A DNA stretch of 64,000 nt from an uncultured Dorea sp. (GTDB lineage: Bacteria > Bacillota > Clostridia > Lachnospirales > Lachnospiraceae). The stretch lies in contig CAJTVY010000013.1 of assembly GCA_910579925.1 (NCBI GenBank), forward strand, positions 13,928 through 77,927. Direction: 5' to 3'. Under the pieces are notes generated by a model. The model saw nothing but the letters and a program-made list of their open reading frames with translations. It had not been told where the DNA came from and did not search any database. Of this stretch, positions 53,330-59,553 are shown in pieces (position 1 is the first letter of the stretch; each line of letters opens with the position of its first letter). The translations under genes were made by a program, and so were the position numbers.

Positions 53330-53641
53330 ATGAGCCAAATTATTAAACCGGAGGGTATTGAGTTAATAGAATACCTGAACGAAGGGTATGCAATTTGCAA
53401 CAAATGCGGAGCAGTTATGGACCGGAGGGAACATCCCAGAGGTGGAAATGATATTTATACCTGCCCATCATGCGGTTGGAATATAGACGTGATGGATTAT
53501 GAGTACGAAGAAGATGAGGAAGAAGAATGGACAGAACAGGTACTCAGTATGTACGCAGGAAATGTACCACCTGATGGATGTAGAGCCTGCGGAGGTCCTT
53601 ATCCGAGCTGCAAATTATCATGCCCGACATTTGACGAGTAA
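53330..53641 (+). CDS. Zinc-ribbon protein, 103 aa
   Basis: A first zinc ribbon is formed by CNKCGAVMDRRE and CPSCGWNIDV (residues 23-60). A very acidic linker (EYEEDEEEEW) follows, then a second cysteine group CRACGGPYPSCKLSC near the end. It may bind nucleic acid or a protein partner in the element. The start is ATG 53330 after GAAAGGAG; an in-frame ATG at 53288 has no site. No family name is claimed. Confidence 0.65.
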   Translation: MSQIIKPEGIELIEYLNEGYAICNKCGAVMDRREHPRGGNDIYTCPSCGWNIDVMDYEYEEDEEEEWTEQVLSMYAGNVPPDGCRACGGPYPSCKLSCPTFDE

Positions 53642-53654
53642 TATTAGGGAGAGG

Positions 53655-53680
53655 AAGTCCTGACGAGGGCTTTTTCTCTT
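53655..53680 (+). terminator. Terminator AAGTCC / GGGCTT
   Basis: Stem 53655-53660 with 53667-53672, loop TGACGA, tail TTTCTCTT. Confidence 0.7.
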
Positions 53681-53700
53681 GCATTTTGGAGAAAAATAAA

Positions 53701-54060
53701 ATGAGATATCATTACAAGAAACCGACAATGCCACGGACAAAGTTTGGCAGACGTTATATTTGTAATCATCCGGTTTATAATAGTTGTACTCTATTTGAGA
53801 TAAGTGGAAAAGGTCTCGCCGTGATTCAACAGCGATTTGATAAAGAAACAAAAAGTACCTGGTGGAGCGAAATAGATCAGTGGCTTACTGCTGAAATATA
53901 TTTGCACCCACATTTTAAAGCGTACTTTGACGAACGTGCAGGAGAGGCTACGGACGGATTATATCCTACTGTAACCGTCCGGCAAATTATGTGGGCGCTG
54001 AAGATGAAGCCCATTAAGCGCGAACGGTGGGAAACGGTCTTTGACAGACGAAATATTTAG
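53701..54060 (+). CDS. Conserved phage-element protein of unknown function, 119 aa
   Basis: A compact basic protein opening MRYHYKKPTMPRTKFGRRY, with ICNHPVYNSCTLF and GLAVIQQRFDKETKSTWWSEI in the middle, and ending with TVRQIMWALKMKPIKRERWETVF. The pattern is familiar from elements of gut Clostridia, but no function is known. ATG 53701 has a GGAG 9 nt upstream; TTG 53686 is possible. The stop lies at the start of the next start-associated box. Confidence 0.65.
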   Translation: MRYHYKKPTMPRTKFGRRYICNHPVYNSCTLFEISGKGLAVIQQRFDKETKSTWWSEIDQWLTAEIYLHPHFKAYFDERAGEATDGLYPTVTVRQIMWALKMKPIKRERWETVFDRRNI

Positions 54061-54099
54061 CAAAAATTACAACCTCTTTAATGAAAGGAGGTTCAGGTT

Positions 54100-54480
54100 A
54101 TGAACAACGAGTATGAAGAGAGATATTTTAAGGTATTTTATCACTTTGAAAAGGTGCCAAGATTTATGCGAAAACATATGAGAGAAGAATTTATGAAACA
54201 TCGAAATGAGGTTGCGAGGATATTTCGTGAGCATATAAAAGTGGTTAATGATGAATGGACTGTGACGGGAAAAGAGTTTGCGTTCGGAGAATATATTGAA
54301 GATATTAACCCTGAATATAGTAAGCTCGTATATGATCGTATTCAACCTTTTATAAATGTGGCGAATAAATCGTTCCCATACTGTAAGTATAAAATTGACG
54401 AGTATTGTGATATTGTAGGGTATCTGCCACTCATTAGAAAATCAAAACTTTGGATTACTTTAGAAGAAATTGAGTCCTAA
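54100..54480 (+). CDS. Unknown phage-element protein, 126 aa
   Basis: Basic and helical at the N-terminus (YFKVFYHFEKVPRFMRKHMREEFMKH), then an alpha/beta part with KEFAFGEYIEDINPEYSKLV, and an end SKLWITLEEIES. The stop codon (54478-54480) falls in the loop of the terminator GAGTCC-TAACAA-GGGCTC. Ribosome binding site AAAGGAGG, part of a self-pairing stretch. I recognise no family. Confidence 0.6.
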   Translation: MNNEYEERYFKVFYHFEKVPRFMRKHMREEFMKHRNEVARIFREHIKVVNDEWTVTGKEFAFGEYIEDINPEYSKLVYDRIQPFINVANKSFPYCKYKIDEYCDIVGYLPLIRKSKLWITLEEIES

Positions 54481-54497
54481 CAAGGGCTCTTTTCTTT
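54472..54497 (+). terminator. Terminator with stop codon in TAACAA loop
   Basis: GAGTCC (54472-54477), TAACAA, GGGCTC (54484-54489), TTTTCTTTT. Confidence 0.8.
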
Positions 54498-54554
54498 TCG
54501 CAATTTATACACGCTCCTTTATGAAAACCATAGACCGAAAGGAGAAAAAGAGGT

Positions 54555-54773
54555 ATGGACGAGATGAATATTATATCAAAATTCACAACGGCGCTTGTGT
54601 CGAAAGCAGCGAAGGTGATTATCAAAAAGAAGTTAGGTGTAGATATGGATATCTGGCTTAAAGAAATGAAAGTCACTGTAAACGACGGAACTACACACGC
54701 ACATTTGGATATTGATGTGGAACTCAGCAAGGAAGAACTCAAAAAAATATTGAAGGGAAGCGGTTTTGATTAA
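54555..54773 (+). CDS. Small phage-element protein, 72 aa
   Basis: Helical N-terminus (NIISKFTTALVSKAAKVIIKKK), then strands MKVTVNDGTTHAHLDIDVEL and a short helix. Amphipathic overall, no membrane helix. The ribosome binding site GAAAGGAG lies 14 nt before ATG 54555 and can pair with CTCCTTT at 54513-54519 to form a hairpin with a long loop. No family claimed. Confidence 0.6.
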   Translation: MDEMNIISKFTTALVSKAAKVIIKKKLGVDMDIWLKEMKVTVNDGTTHAHLDIDVELSKEELKKILKGSGFD

Positions 54774-54780
54774 AAACGAG

Positions 54781-54807
54781 GAGTCCTAACAAGGGCTCTT
54801 CTTTTCT
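54781..54807 (+). terminator. Terminator with TAACAA loop
   Basis: GAGTCC (54781-54786), TAACAA, GGGCTC (54793-54798), TTCTTTTCTGTTT. Here the stop codon is 11 nt upstream, not in the loop. Confidence 0.8.
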
Positions 54808-54852
54808 GTTTCGTTATATTTACAACTTCTTTAATGAAAGGAGCGTGATTGT

Positions 54853-55146
54853 ATGAAGATTATAACTATTTGTGGGAGCTATAAGTATAAAACAGAAATG
54901 GTAAGTGTCTATCAGCAGCTTACTGATTTGGGGTTTATTGTGCTATTTCCGGCGATGGGATGTGAACGTCACGACAAGAAATGGTATTTGGAATTGCATA
55001 CAGAGAAAATTGCAATGTCTGACGCCATATTTGTCGTAGACGTAGATTGCTACGTTGGAGAAAGCACAAGGTATGAAATTCGTAAAGCTGAAGAACTTGG
55101 TAAAAAAATTATATTTTATAGCAGCAACAAATTAGGAGTCGTGTAA
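54853..55146 (+). CDS. Nucleoside 2-deoxyribosyltransferase-like protein
   Basis: 97 aa of the nucleoside deoxyribosyltransferase/DUF4406 type. It has the opening IITICGSYKYKTEM (nucleotide-binding turn), the central IAMSDAIFVVDVDCYVGESTRYEIRKAEELGK with the catalytic-type Glu, and a closing strand IIFYSS. It may act in nucleotide salvage or modify nucleosides of the element. The TAA stop (55144-55146) is in the loop of the next terminator. AAAGGAG lies ahead of ATG 54853. Confidence 0.75.
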   Translation: MKIITICGSYKYKTEMVSVYQQLTDLGFIVLFPAMGCERHDKKWYLELHTEKIAMSDAIFVVDVDCYVGESTRYEIRKAEELGKKIIFYSSNKLGVV

Positions 55147-55163
55147 CAGCGGCTCTTTTCTTT
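55136..55163 (+). terminator. Terminator GAGTCG / CGGCTC with stop codon in loop
   Basis: Stem 55136-55141 with 55150-55155, loop with TAACA, tail TTTTCTTTT. It stands between the deoxyribosyltransferase-like gene and the tRNA-like gene. Confidence 0.75.
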
Positions 55164-55190
55164 TCGCAAAAATTACACAGCATATTATGA

Positions 55191-55277
55191 GAAACAGTAG
55201 CTCAGTTGGTAGAGCGAATGAGGAATGGTAGTAATTTGCCCCTCATTAGGTCATAGGTTCGAGTCCTATCTGTTTCT
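55191..55277 (+). tRNA. tRNA-like gene with oversized anticodon loop
   Basis: Acceptor GAAACAG (55191-55197) pairs with CTGTTTC (55270-55276). D-arm GCTC-AGTTGGTA-GAGC (55200-55215). T-arm ATAGG-TTCGAGT-CCTAT (55253-55269), with a 5-nt variable loop AGGTC. The anticodon arm starts AATGA and ends TCATT but encloses 21 nt instead of 7 (or 17 nt if the stem is 7 bp). No normal anticodon can be read, and no CCA is encoded. It could be a tRNA-like RNA or a degraded tRNA gene; three arms are intact. It begins 2 nt after a start-associated box. Confidence 0.6.
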
Positions 55278-55327
55278 CTTTTATTTTTCTACAGCCAAAA
55301 CAAAAAAATGAAAGGAGAAAAAGAGGT

Positions 55328-56122
55328 ATGAACAAACTGCAACTGGGACTGCGAAAAGCGTCCCCAACAATCCTAACTTGTTTAGGAGCAATCGGCGTGG
55401 TTGGTACTGCCGTATTATCAGTACAGGCTACACCAAAAGCTATGGTGCTGATTAAAGCTAAGAAAGACGAGGTAAAAACAGATAAGTTGACCCCTCAGGA
55501 ACTTATAGAGGCAACTTGGAAGTGTTATATTCCGCCGGTTTTGGTTGGTGCCTCCACAATCGCTTGTATCATTGGTATCGGTGTTTTAGATAAGCGTAAT
55601 CAGGCGGCGTTATCCAGCGCCTATGCTATGGTAAACGAATCATACAAGCAATATCGCCAGGCAGCTAAAAAGGTCTATGGGGCGGATGCGGACGATAAAA
55701 TCTGTGCTGAAATGGCTAAAGACGCAATGGTGGCTGATGGTGGTTGGGGGTATCAGATATATAACATGGATATGGATACAGAGAGCGAGCGTATTCTGTG
55801 CTATGACATGTTCTCCAAAAGATATTTTAATACGACTATGGCAGCGGTTATTAACGCTCAGTATCATATCAACCGTAATCTTCAGCTCCGTGGATATTGC
55901 ACTCTAAACGAGTATTATGAGTTCCTTGGTATTAACGGGATTGAGCTTGGCAACGAGATGGGATGGAATTTACAGGAGATTTATGAGGGCGGCGAAATGT
56001 GGCTTGATTTTGACAATCGAAAAACCGTTCTCGAAGACAATCTTGAATGTGTAATTATTTCAGGATATGAACCGCAGCAGTTTGGAGCGGAATTACTCGA
56101 AGAAATAGTAGGGGAGGATTGA
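55328..56122 (+). CDS. DUF6353 family protein, paralogue 1
   Basis: 264 aa. Two N-terminal membrane helices (about 17-35 TILTCLGAIGVVGTAVLSVQA and about 71-92 PPVLVGASTIACIIGIGVL) are separated by ATPKAMVLIKAKKDEV and TWKCYI. The soluble C-terminal part has ILCYDMFSKRYFNTTM, the helix LQLRGYCTLNEYYEFLGI and MGWNLQEIYEGGEMWLDF. The same scheme recurs at 58123 and 61070. A membrane-bound phage protein of unknown role; position and repeats suggest a structural or envelope role (inference). The start ATG 55328 has GAAAGGAG upstream. Confidence 0.75.
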   Translation: MNKLQLGLRKASPTILTCLGAIGVVGTAVLSVQATPKAMVLIKAKKDEVKTDKLTPQELIEATWKCYIPPVLVGASTIACIIGIGVLDKRNQAALSSAYAMVNESYKQYRQAAKKVYGADADDKICAEMAKDAMVADGGWGYQIYNMDMDTESERILCYDMFSKRYFNTTMAAVINAQYHINRNLQLRGYCTLNEYYEFLGINGIELGNEMGWNLQEIYEGGEMWLDFDNRKTVLEDNLECVIISGYEPQQFGAELLEEIVGED

Positions 56123-56126
56123 CGTT

Positions 56127-56336
56127 ATGGAAGATACAAAATTAACAAAGCACGATGTTATGGATATTGCAGTAGGTGCTGGGATCATATTTGTAACCGG
56201 GCTTATCGCATACAAGCTCGGCGTAGACAGCGGCAAAAGGCAGTATCAGAAAACCATGATAAGGCTTGCCAGGAAGAACGGCGAGATATGGCGTATTGTC
56301 GATGGAAACCATAGACTCACCGTAACATATTTCTAA
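56127..56336 (+). CDS. Small membrane protein, 69 aa
   Basis: One membrane helix (about 12-30, IAVGAGIIFVTGLIAYKLGV) is followed by a basic cytoplasmic part (KRQYQKTMIRLARKNGEIW). GGGGAGGA lies 8 nt ahead of ATG 56127. It follows the DUF6353 gene by 4 nt and is probably translated with it. The stop is immediately followed by the start-associated box at 56338. Confidence 0.6.
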   Translation: MEDTKLTKHDVMDIAVGAGIIFVTGLIAYKLGVDSGKRQYQKTMIRLARKNGEIWRIVDGNHRLTVTYF

Positions 56337-56381
56337 ATCGCAAAATTTACAATCACTATTATGGAAAGGAGGTAACGCTTT

Positions 56382-56549
56382 ATGGGAAAAAGCAGTATCA
56401 TTAAAGTTCTTGGAACGGTAGTAACCGTAGTTGGATTAGCGGCGAATTTGTTGTCCGATTGGGTTAAAGACCAGCAGATGAACGAAAAGATCGATGAAAA
56501 GGTCAATGAAGCGATTGCCAAAAGAGATAAAGAAGACGAGGAGTCCTAA
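56382..56549 (+). CDS. Small membrane protein, 55 aa
   Basis: Opens MGKSSIIKVLGTVVTVVGLAA (one helix), then a charged helix QQMNEKIDEKVNEAIAKRD and an acidic end. AAAGGAGG is well placed 8 nt before ATG 56382. The TAA stop (56547-56549) lies in the loop of terminator 56541. It resembles short YtxH- or hemolysin-XhlA-like membrane proteins of phages only in pattern; no family claimed. Confidence 0.6.
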   Translation: MGKSSIIKVLGTVVTVVGLAANLLSDWVKDQQMNEKIDEKVNEAIAKRDKEDEES

Positions 56550-56566
56550 CAGGGACTCTTCTTTTC
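56541..56566 (+). terminator. Terminator GAGTCC / GGACTC with stop codon in loop
   Basis: Stem 56541-56546 with 56553-56558, loop TAACAG, tail TTCTTTTCTG. Confidence 0.78.
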
Positions 56567-56584
56567 TGTTTGCAGGAGGATATT

Positions 56585-56887
56585 ATGGACAATCGTGTTA
56601 CATCGGCTATCGAGGATTATATTTATGATTTGACAGATCCTCAAAGAAACTGGCCTGAGTATTATTTCAGGCAAGTAAGTTTTTCAAGATTCGCCGCAGG
56701 AGAGATTTTGAAACTTGTTAAAGAGGCATCGACTTTTCAAGAATCCATTGATGCAGTTGCTGATTTTAGCATTAAGATGAAAAGCTTTGCAATAATGGAT
56801 CACGATAATAAGAACGATGCCCAAATTTTCTCTGTGGCATATGAAGTGGCAACTGATATTTTAGACATCCTAAATGCGATGAAATGA
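56585..56887 (+). CDS. Unknown phage-element protein, 100 aa
   Basis: Helical and acidic: IEDYIYDLTDPQRNWPEYYF, FSRFAAGEILKLVKEASTF, then IKMKSFAIMD and VATDILDILNAMK. ATG 56585 has CAGGAGGA upstream. It precedes the first DUF6273 gene by 13 nt and may share its transcript. No family claimed. Confidence 0.6.
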   Translation: MDNRVTSAIEDYIYDLTDPQRNWPEYYFRQVSFSRFAAGEILKLVKEASTFQESIDAVADFSIKMKSFAIMDHDNKNDAQIFSVAYEVATDILDILNAMK

Positions 56888-56900
56888 AAGGAGAAAAAAG

Positions 56901-57449
56901 ATGAAAGCATTAAGAAAACAGGAAGTATCAATTCAGGCAGCAGGTGAGTTTAAGGTTGGCGATCAGATTGAGATCGGAAAGTATACGGCGACCTGTCAGA
57001 AAGTTACTAAAAAGGGGGCGCTCTTTCTTCTGGACCAGTATCTTGATGAGCCTTTTAAGATGAATCGGGAGAACACGAACGAGGGCGGTTATGAGGCAAG
57101 TGATTTACGCACGGAGCTTCAGAAGAACAGTGTCCTGGCAATTTTTGAGTCCGTCAGGAATATGATGGTTCCTTTTAAGAACGGCGATCTGCTTCGTATC
57201 CCGTATGCGGAAGAATTCTTTGGTGATGTCGATGGTTACGAGTCAAGCGGCAAGAAACAATGGCCTCTTATGACAGACCGCAAGAATCGTATCGCAATCC
57301 GCGAGGGCGAAGCCTATGAGTGGGGATGGTTGCAGAACAAATTAGAGTTTTCTTCGGCTTATTTCGCTCTTGTGACCTACAGTGGCTATGCGGACTACTA
57401 CAACGCCTCGTACTCTGGCGGGGTTCGTCCGGTATTTCGGTTAGGTTAA
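56901..57449 (+). CDS. DUF6273 protein with variable region, DGR target candidate 1
   Basis: 182 aa. The first 120 residues are beta-rich (GEFKVGDQIEIGKY, GALFLLDQYL, EASDLRTELQKN) and end in WGWLQNKLEFSSAYFALV. The last 33 residues, up to SGGVRPVFRLG, correspond to the variable part of C-type-lectin-like or formylglycine-generating-like DGR target proteins. Its codons at 57369-57413 differ from gene 2 only at first and second positions (see findings). AAAGGAG precedes ATG 56901. A ligand-binding tip on phage or surface structure is likely; which one is unknown. Confidence 0.8.
   Translation: MKALRKQEVSIQAAGEFKVGDQIEIGKYTATCQKVTKKGALFLLDQYLDEPFKMNRENTNEGGYEASDLRTELQKNSVLAIFESVRNMMVPFKNGDLLRIPYAEEFFGDVDGYESSGKKQWPLMTDRKNRIAIREGEAYEWGWLQNKLEFSSAYFALVTYSGYADYYNASYSGGVRPVFRLG
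57349..57432 (+). repeat. DGR variable region of target gene 1 (VR1)
   Basis: 84 nt, 72 identical to VR2. The flanks (20 nt upstream, 19 nt downstream) are identical. All 12 differences lie in 57369-57413 at codon positions 1 or 2. Confidence 0.8.
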
Positions 57450-57452
57450 TCT

Positions 57453-57480
57453 CCGCCCCTTGTGGGCGGTTTTATATTTT
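57453..57480 (+). terminator. Hairpin after VR1, terminator and possible DGR homing hairpin
   Basis: CCGCCC-CTTGT-GGGCGG, 21 nt after the end of the shared block, followed by TTTTATATTTTT. The same hairpin occurs after VR2. Confidence 0.75.
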
Positions 57481-57523
57481 TGCGCATTTAACAAACAAAT
57501 CTAAAATGAAAAGGAGAAAAATT

Positions 57524-58072
57524 ATGAAGGTAGCAAGAAAGGTGCAGTTCAAAACAAACGAAATCTGCGTAGGAGATCAGATCAATGTAAAGCTTCACGG
57601 CTTCGGCAGGTTTACGGCAACCGCCCAGAAGGTAACGGACAAGGGGATTCTCTTCCTGTTCGATGAGGTCGTTGCCCGGCATCCGATGAATGAATCCAAT
57701 ATCAATAAGGGCGGGTTCGATGGTTCGGACATGAAACGGTGGCTGAATGAAGTTGTTCTTCGGGCGTTCCCGGATAAGCTGAGAAACAAGGTGACGGAGA
57801 TCACGCTTCCTACATACGGCGAGGTATTCGGTCATGACGATTTCTATGAAAACTTTGAGCCGGATAATGACGAGCAGTTTGAGATGATGAAGCGGCGCGG
57901 AAACCGTGTCTGCGACTTTGAAGATGACTGGTGCTGGTGGTGGCTCCGCAATGCTACAAAAGAAAGCGTTTCTTCGGCTTATTTCGCTAGTGTGAACAAC
58001 CGTGGCGATACGGACTCCAGCAACGCCTTGCACTCTGGCGGGGTTCGTCCGGAGTTCTGGCTGGTTAGATAA
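57524..58072 (+). CDS. DUF6273 protein with variable region, DGR target candidate 2
   Basis: 182 aa, the same fold order as gene 1: CVGDQINVKLHGFGRFTATA, GILFLFDEVVARHPMN, GSDMKRWLNEVVL, then DWCWWWLRNATKE and SVSSAYFASVNNRG, with SGGVRPEFWLVR at the end. The body shares only moderate protein identity with gene 1, while the ends of the variable region are identical in DNA. ATG 57524 has AAAAGGAG upstream; the frame is open from 57320, but that part shadows gene 1. A hairpin identical to that of gene 1 follows. Confidence 0.8.
   Translation: MKVARKVQFKTNEICVGDQINVKLHGFGRFTATAQKVTDKGILFLFDEVVARHPMNESNINKGGFDGSDMKRWLNEVVLRAFPDKLRNKVTEITLPTYGEVFGHDDFYENFEPDNDEQFEMMKRRGNRVCDFEDDWCWWWLRNATKESVSSAYFASVNNRGDTDSSNALHSGGVRPEFWLVR
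57969..58052 (+). repeat. DGR variable region of target gene 2 (VR2)
   Basis: Partner of VR1 (57349-57432). Core 57989-58033. The codon pairs are listed in the findings. Confidence 0.8.
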
Positions 58073-58075
58073 TCG

Positions 58076-58101
58076 CCGCCCCTTGTGGGCGGTTTATATT
58101 T
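58076..58101 (+). terminator. Hairpin after VR2, terminator and possible DGR homing hairpin
   Basis: CCGCCC-CTTGT-GGGCGG, 23 nt after the shared block, then TTTATATTTTT. Confidence 0.75.
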
Positions 58102-58122
58102 TTGAAAGGAGAAACGTCACTT

Positions 58123-58896
58123 ATGAACACAAAACCACTATCTAAGGCTCTCCGAAATATGGAGGATGCTCTTAGAAAACATAGCCCGGAAATACTTACC
58201 GGGATTGGTATTGCCGGAATGATTACAACAACAGTTCTGGCGGTACGGGCAACCCCTAAAGCCTTGATTTGTATTGAGGAGAAGAAAGAAGAACTTGAAA
58301 CGGAGAAGTTAAGGCCGAAAGAGTTGGTTCTTGCCACATGGAGGTGTTATATTCCTGCAACGGCAATCGGTACGGCATCTATACTTTGCCTCATCGGAGC
58401 AAGTTCTGTAAATGTTCGTAGAAGAGCCGCGTTAGCAACAGCATACAGCTTATCGGAATCAGCATTCCGGGAGTATCAGGAAAAAGTTGTTGAGGCGATA
58501 GGCGACAAAAAAGAAGAAGCTATACGGGACTCGATTGCCAAAGAAAAGATTGAGCAGCATCCCGTAAGCACTCAGCAGGTTATCATAACAGAAAGAGGAA
58601 ATACACTCTGCTACGACTCTGCATCTGGAAGATATTTTAGATCGGATATGGAAAAGCTGAAAAAAGCTGAGAATGAACTGAATCGACGGATGCGGGACGA
58701 AATGTTTATATCCTGGAACGATTTCAATTACGAAGTTGGCCTGCCACATATGAGTATGGGTGATGACCTTGGGTGGAACATCGATACCGGATATTTGGAA
58801 CTCCGATTCAGTTCTCAGATTGCTGATGACGGAACACCTTGTCTGGTGATTGATTACCATGTTGAACCCAGATACGATTATCGTAACAACGGCTAA
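58123..58896 (+). CDS. DUF6353 family protein, paralogue 2
   Basis: 257 aa. The N-terminus resembles the first paralogue: HSPEILTGIGIAGMITTTVLAV, RATPKALICIEEKKEELETEKLRPKELVLATWRCYI (given in part) and a second helix near TAIGTASILCLIGAS. The C-terminal soluble part has NTLCYDSASGRYFRSDM, ISWNDFNYEVGLPHMSMGDDLGW and ends basic. The sequence of Leu/Gly-rich helix, TPKA, and WxCYIP is shared by all three copies. ATG 58123 lies after AAAGGAG. Function unknown. Confidence 0.75.
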   Translation: MNTKPLSKALRNMEDALRKHSPEILTGIGIAGMITTTVLAVRATPKALICIEEKKEELETEKLRPKELVLATWRCYIPATAIGTASILCLIGASSVNVRRRAALATAYSLSESAFREYQEKVVEAIGDKKEEAIRDSIAKEKIEQHPVSTQQVIITERGNTLCYDSASGRYFRSDMEKLKKAENELNRRMRDEMFISWNDFNYEVGLPHMSMGDDLGWNIDTGYLELRFSSQIADDGTPCLVIDYHVEPRYDYRNNG

Positions 58897-58967
58897 CAGC
58901 TCGCAAATTTTACAAGCACTTTAATGGAGAGAACCACTAAATTTCTATTTTTGAAAGGAGAACAACA

Positions 58968-59252
58968 ATGGAACCTAATGAAATGATGGTAAATGAAGAG
59001 GTAGTTGAAACAGCAACAGAAGCAACCGAGGAGATCGTGAAGAAGAGTTCTGGTAAGGGATTCAAGATTGCGGCTGGTGTTGGTTTGGCGATTGTGCTTG
59101 GCGGGTTAGCCATTAAGTACGTTGTCATTCCGACAGCAAACAAGATCAAGGCGAAGAAGCAGCAGGACTCTGACGTGATTGACGGTGAGTTTGAAGAAGT
59201 GGCTGATGACGACACCGAGCAGGGAACCAATGAGGAGGATTCTGAGGAGTAA
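58968..59252 (+). CDS. Acidic membrane protein, YtxH-like, 94 aa
   Basis: An acidic N-terminus (MEPNEMMVNEEVVETATEA) is followed by one membrane helix (about 33-53, FKIAAGVGLAIVLGGLAIKYVV). A short basic stretch (NKIKAKKQQ) and a very acidic tail (EFEEVADDDTEQ) end the protein. GAAAGGAG lies ahead of ATG 58968. It resembles YtxH-type membrane proteins in pattern only. Confidence 0.6.
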   Translation: MEPNEMMVNEEVVETATEATEEIVKKSSGKGFKIAAGVGLAIVLGGLAIKYVVIPTANKIKAKKQQDSDVIDGEFEEVADDDTEQGTNEEDSEE

Positions 59253-59289
59253 CTGAAGAACAGAATAATAGTCGTTCTGACTGAGGGGA

Positions 59290-59319
59290 AGCATCTGTAA
59301 CAAGGTGCTTTCTCTTTTG
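59290..59319 (+). terminator. Terminator AGCATC / GGTGCT
   Basis: Stem 59290-59295 with 59304-59309, loop TGTAACAA, tail TTCTCTTTTG. Confidence 0.7.
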
Positions 59320-59346
59320 TTGTTTGGAACGGACTGGAGGTGTTTT

Positions 59347-59553
59347 ATGAACAGATATTGTTACAAGGGACCTGTCATGGAATTTGAACAGTGCGTTTCA
59401 AATAACTGGGAAGGGACTACCTATGCCGCATCTGAAAAGAAAGCAAGGAGCAATCTGGCTTATCAATATAAAAGGCAATACAACAAAATAGCCGCAACAA
59501 GAATAACTCTTCCGGGAAAACTGGTTGAGGTTTGGAAAGGAGAAAAATCATGA
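59347..59553 (+). CDS. Small conserved phage-element protein, 68 aa
   Basis: Opens MNRYCYKGPVMEFEQCVSN, then W-rich and basic parts (TYAASEKKARSNLAYQYKRQ) and ends GKLVEVWKGEKS. A purine-rich site (CTGGAGG) lies 8-10 nt before ATG 59347. Its stop overlaps the start of the next gene (ATGA at 59550). A small protein seen in related elements; no function claimed. Confidence 0.6.
   Translation: MNRYCYKGPVMEFEQCVSNNWEGTTYAASEKKARSNLAYQYKRQYNKIAATRITLPGKLVEVWKGEKS

Larger units (their letters stand above)
51423..58926 (+). repeat. Start-associated box TCGCA-N16-T(T/A)ATG, eleven copies
   Basis: Copies (first to last base): 51423-51448, 51824-51849, 52073-52098, 52647-52672, 53213-53238, 54058-54083, 54498-54523, 54811-54836, 55164-55189, 56338-56363, 58901-58926. 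Each has TCGCA (variants TCGCC, TAGCA, TCGTT), exactly 16 nt, then TTATG or TAATG. The middle usually contains TTTACA or ATTACA. AAAGGAG often follows directly. One weakened copy lies at 57482-57508. Nine precede a protein start, several directly and others at more distance; one precedes the tRNA-like gene. Confidence 0.8.

Noticed and set aside
55191..55277. Class II tRNA with a long variable arm
   Set aside because: The extra bases lie inside the AATGA/TCATT stem, not between anticodon and T arms; the variable loop is 5 nt.
57453..58101. Treating the two CCGCCC hairpins only as ordinary terminators
   Set aside because: They follow T-rich tails and may terminate, but the identical copy after each variable region also fits a homing hairpin, so both readings are kept in the features.
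51423..58926. Reading TCGCA-N16-T(T/A)ATG boxes as -35/-10 promoters
   Set aside because: The spacing would fit, but the start would lie inside the tRNA-like acceptor stem and after the ribosome binding sites, so a simple promoter is unlikely.
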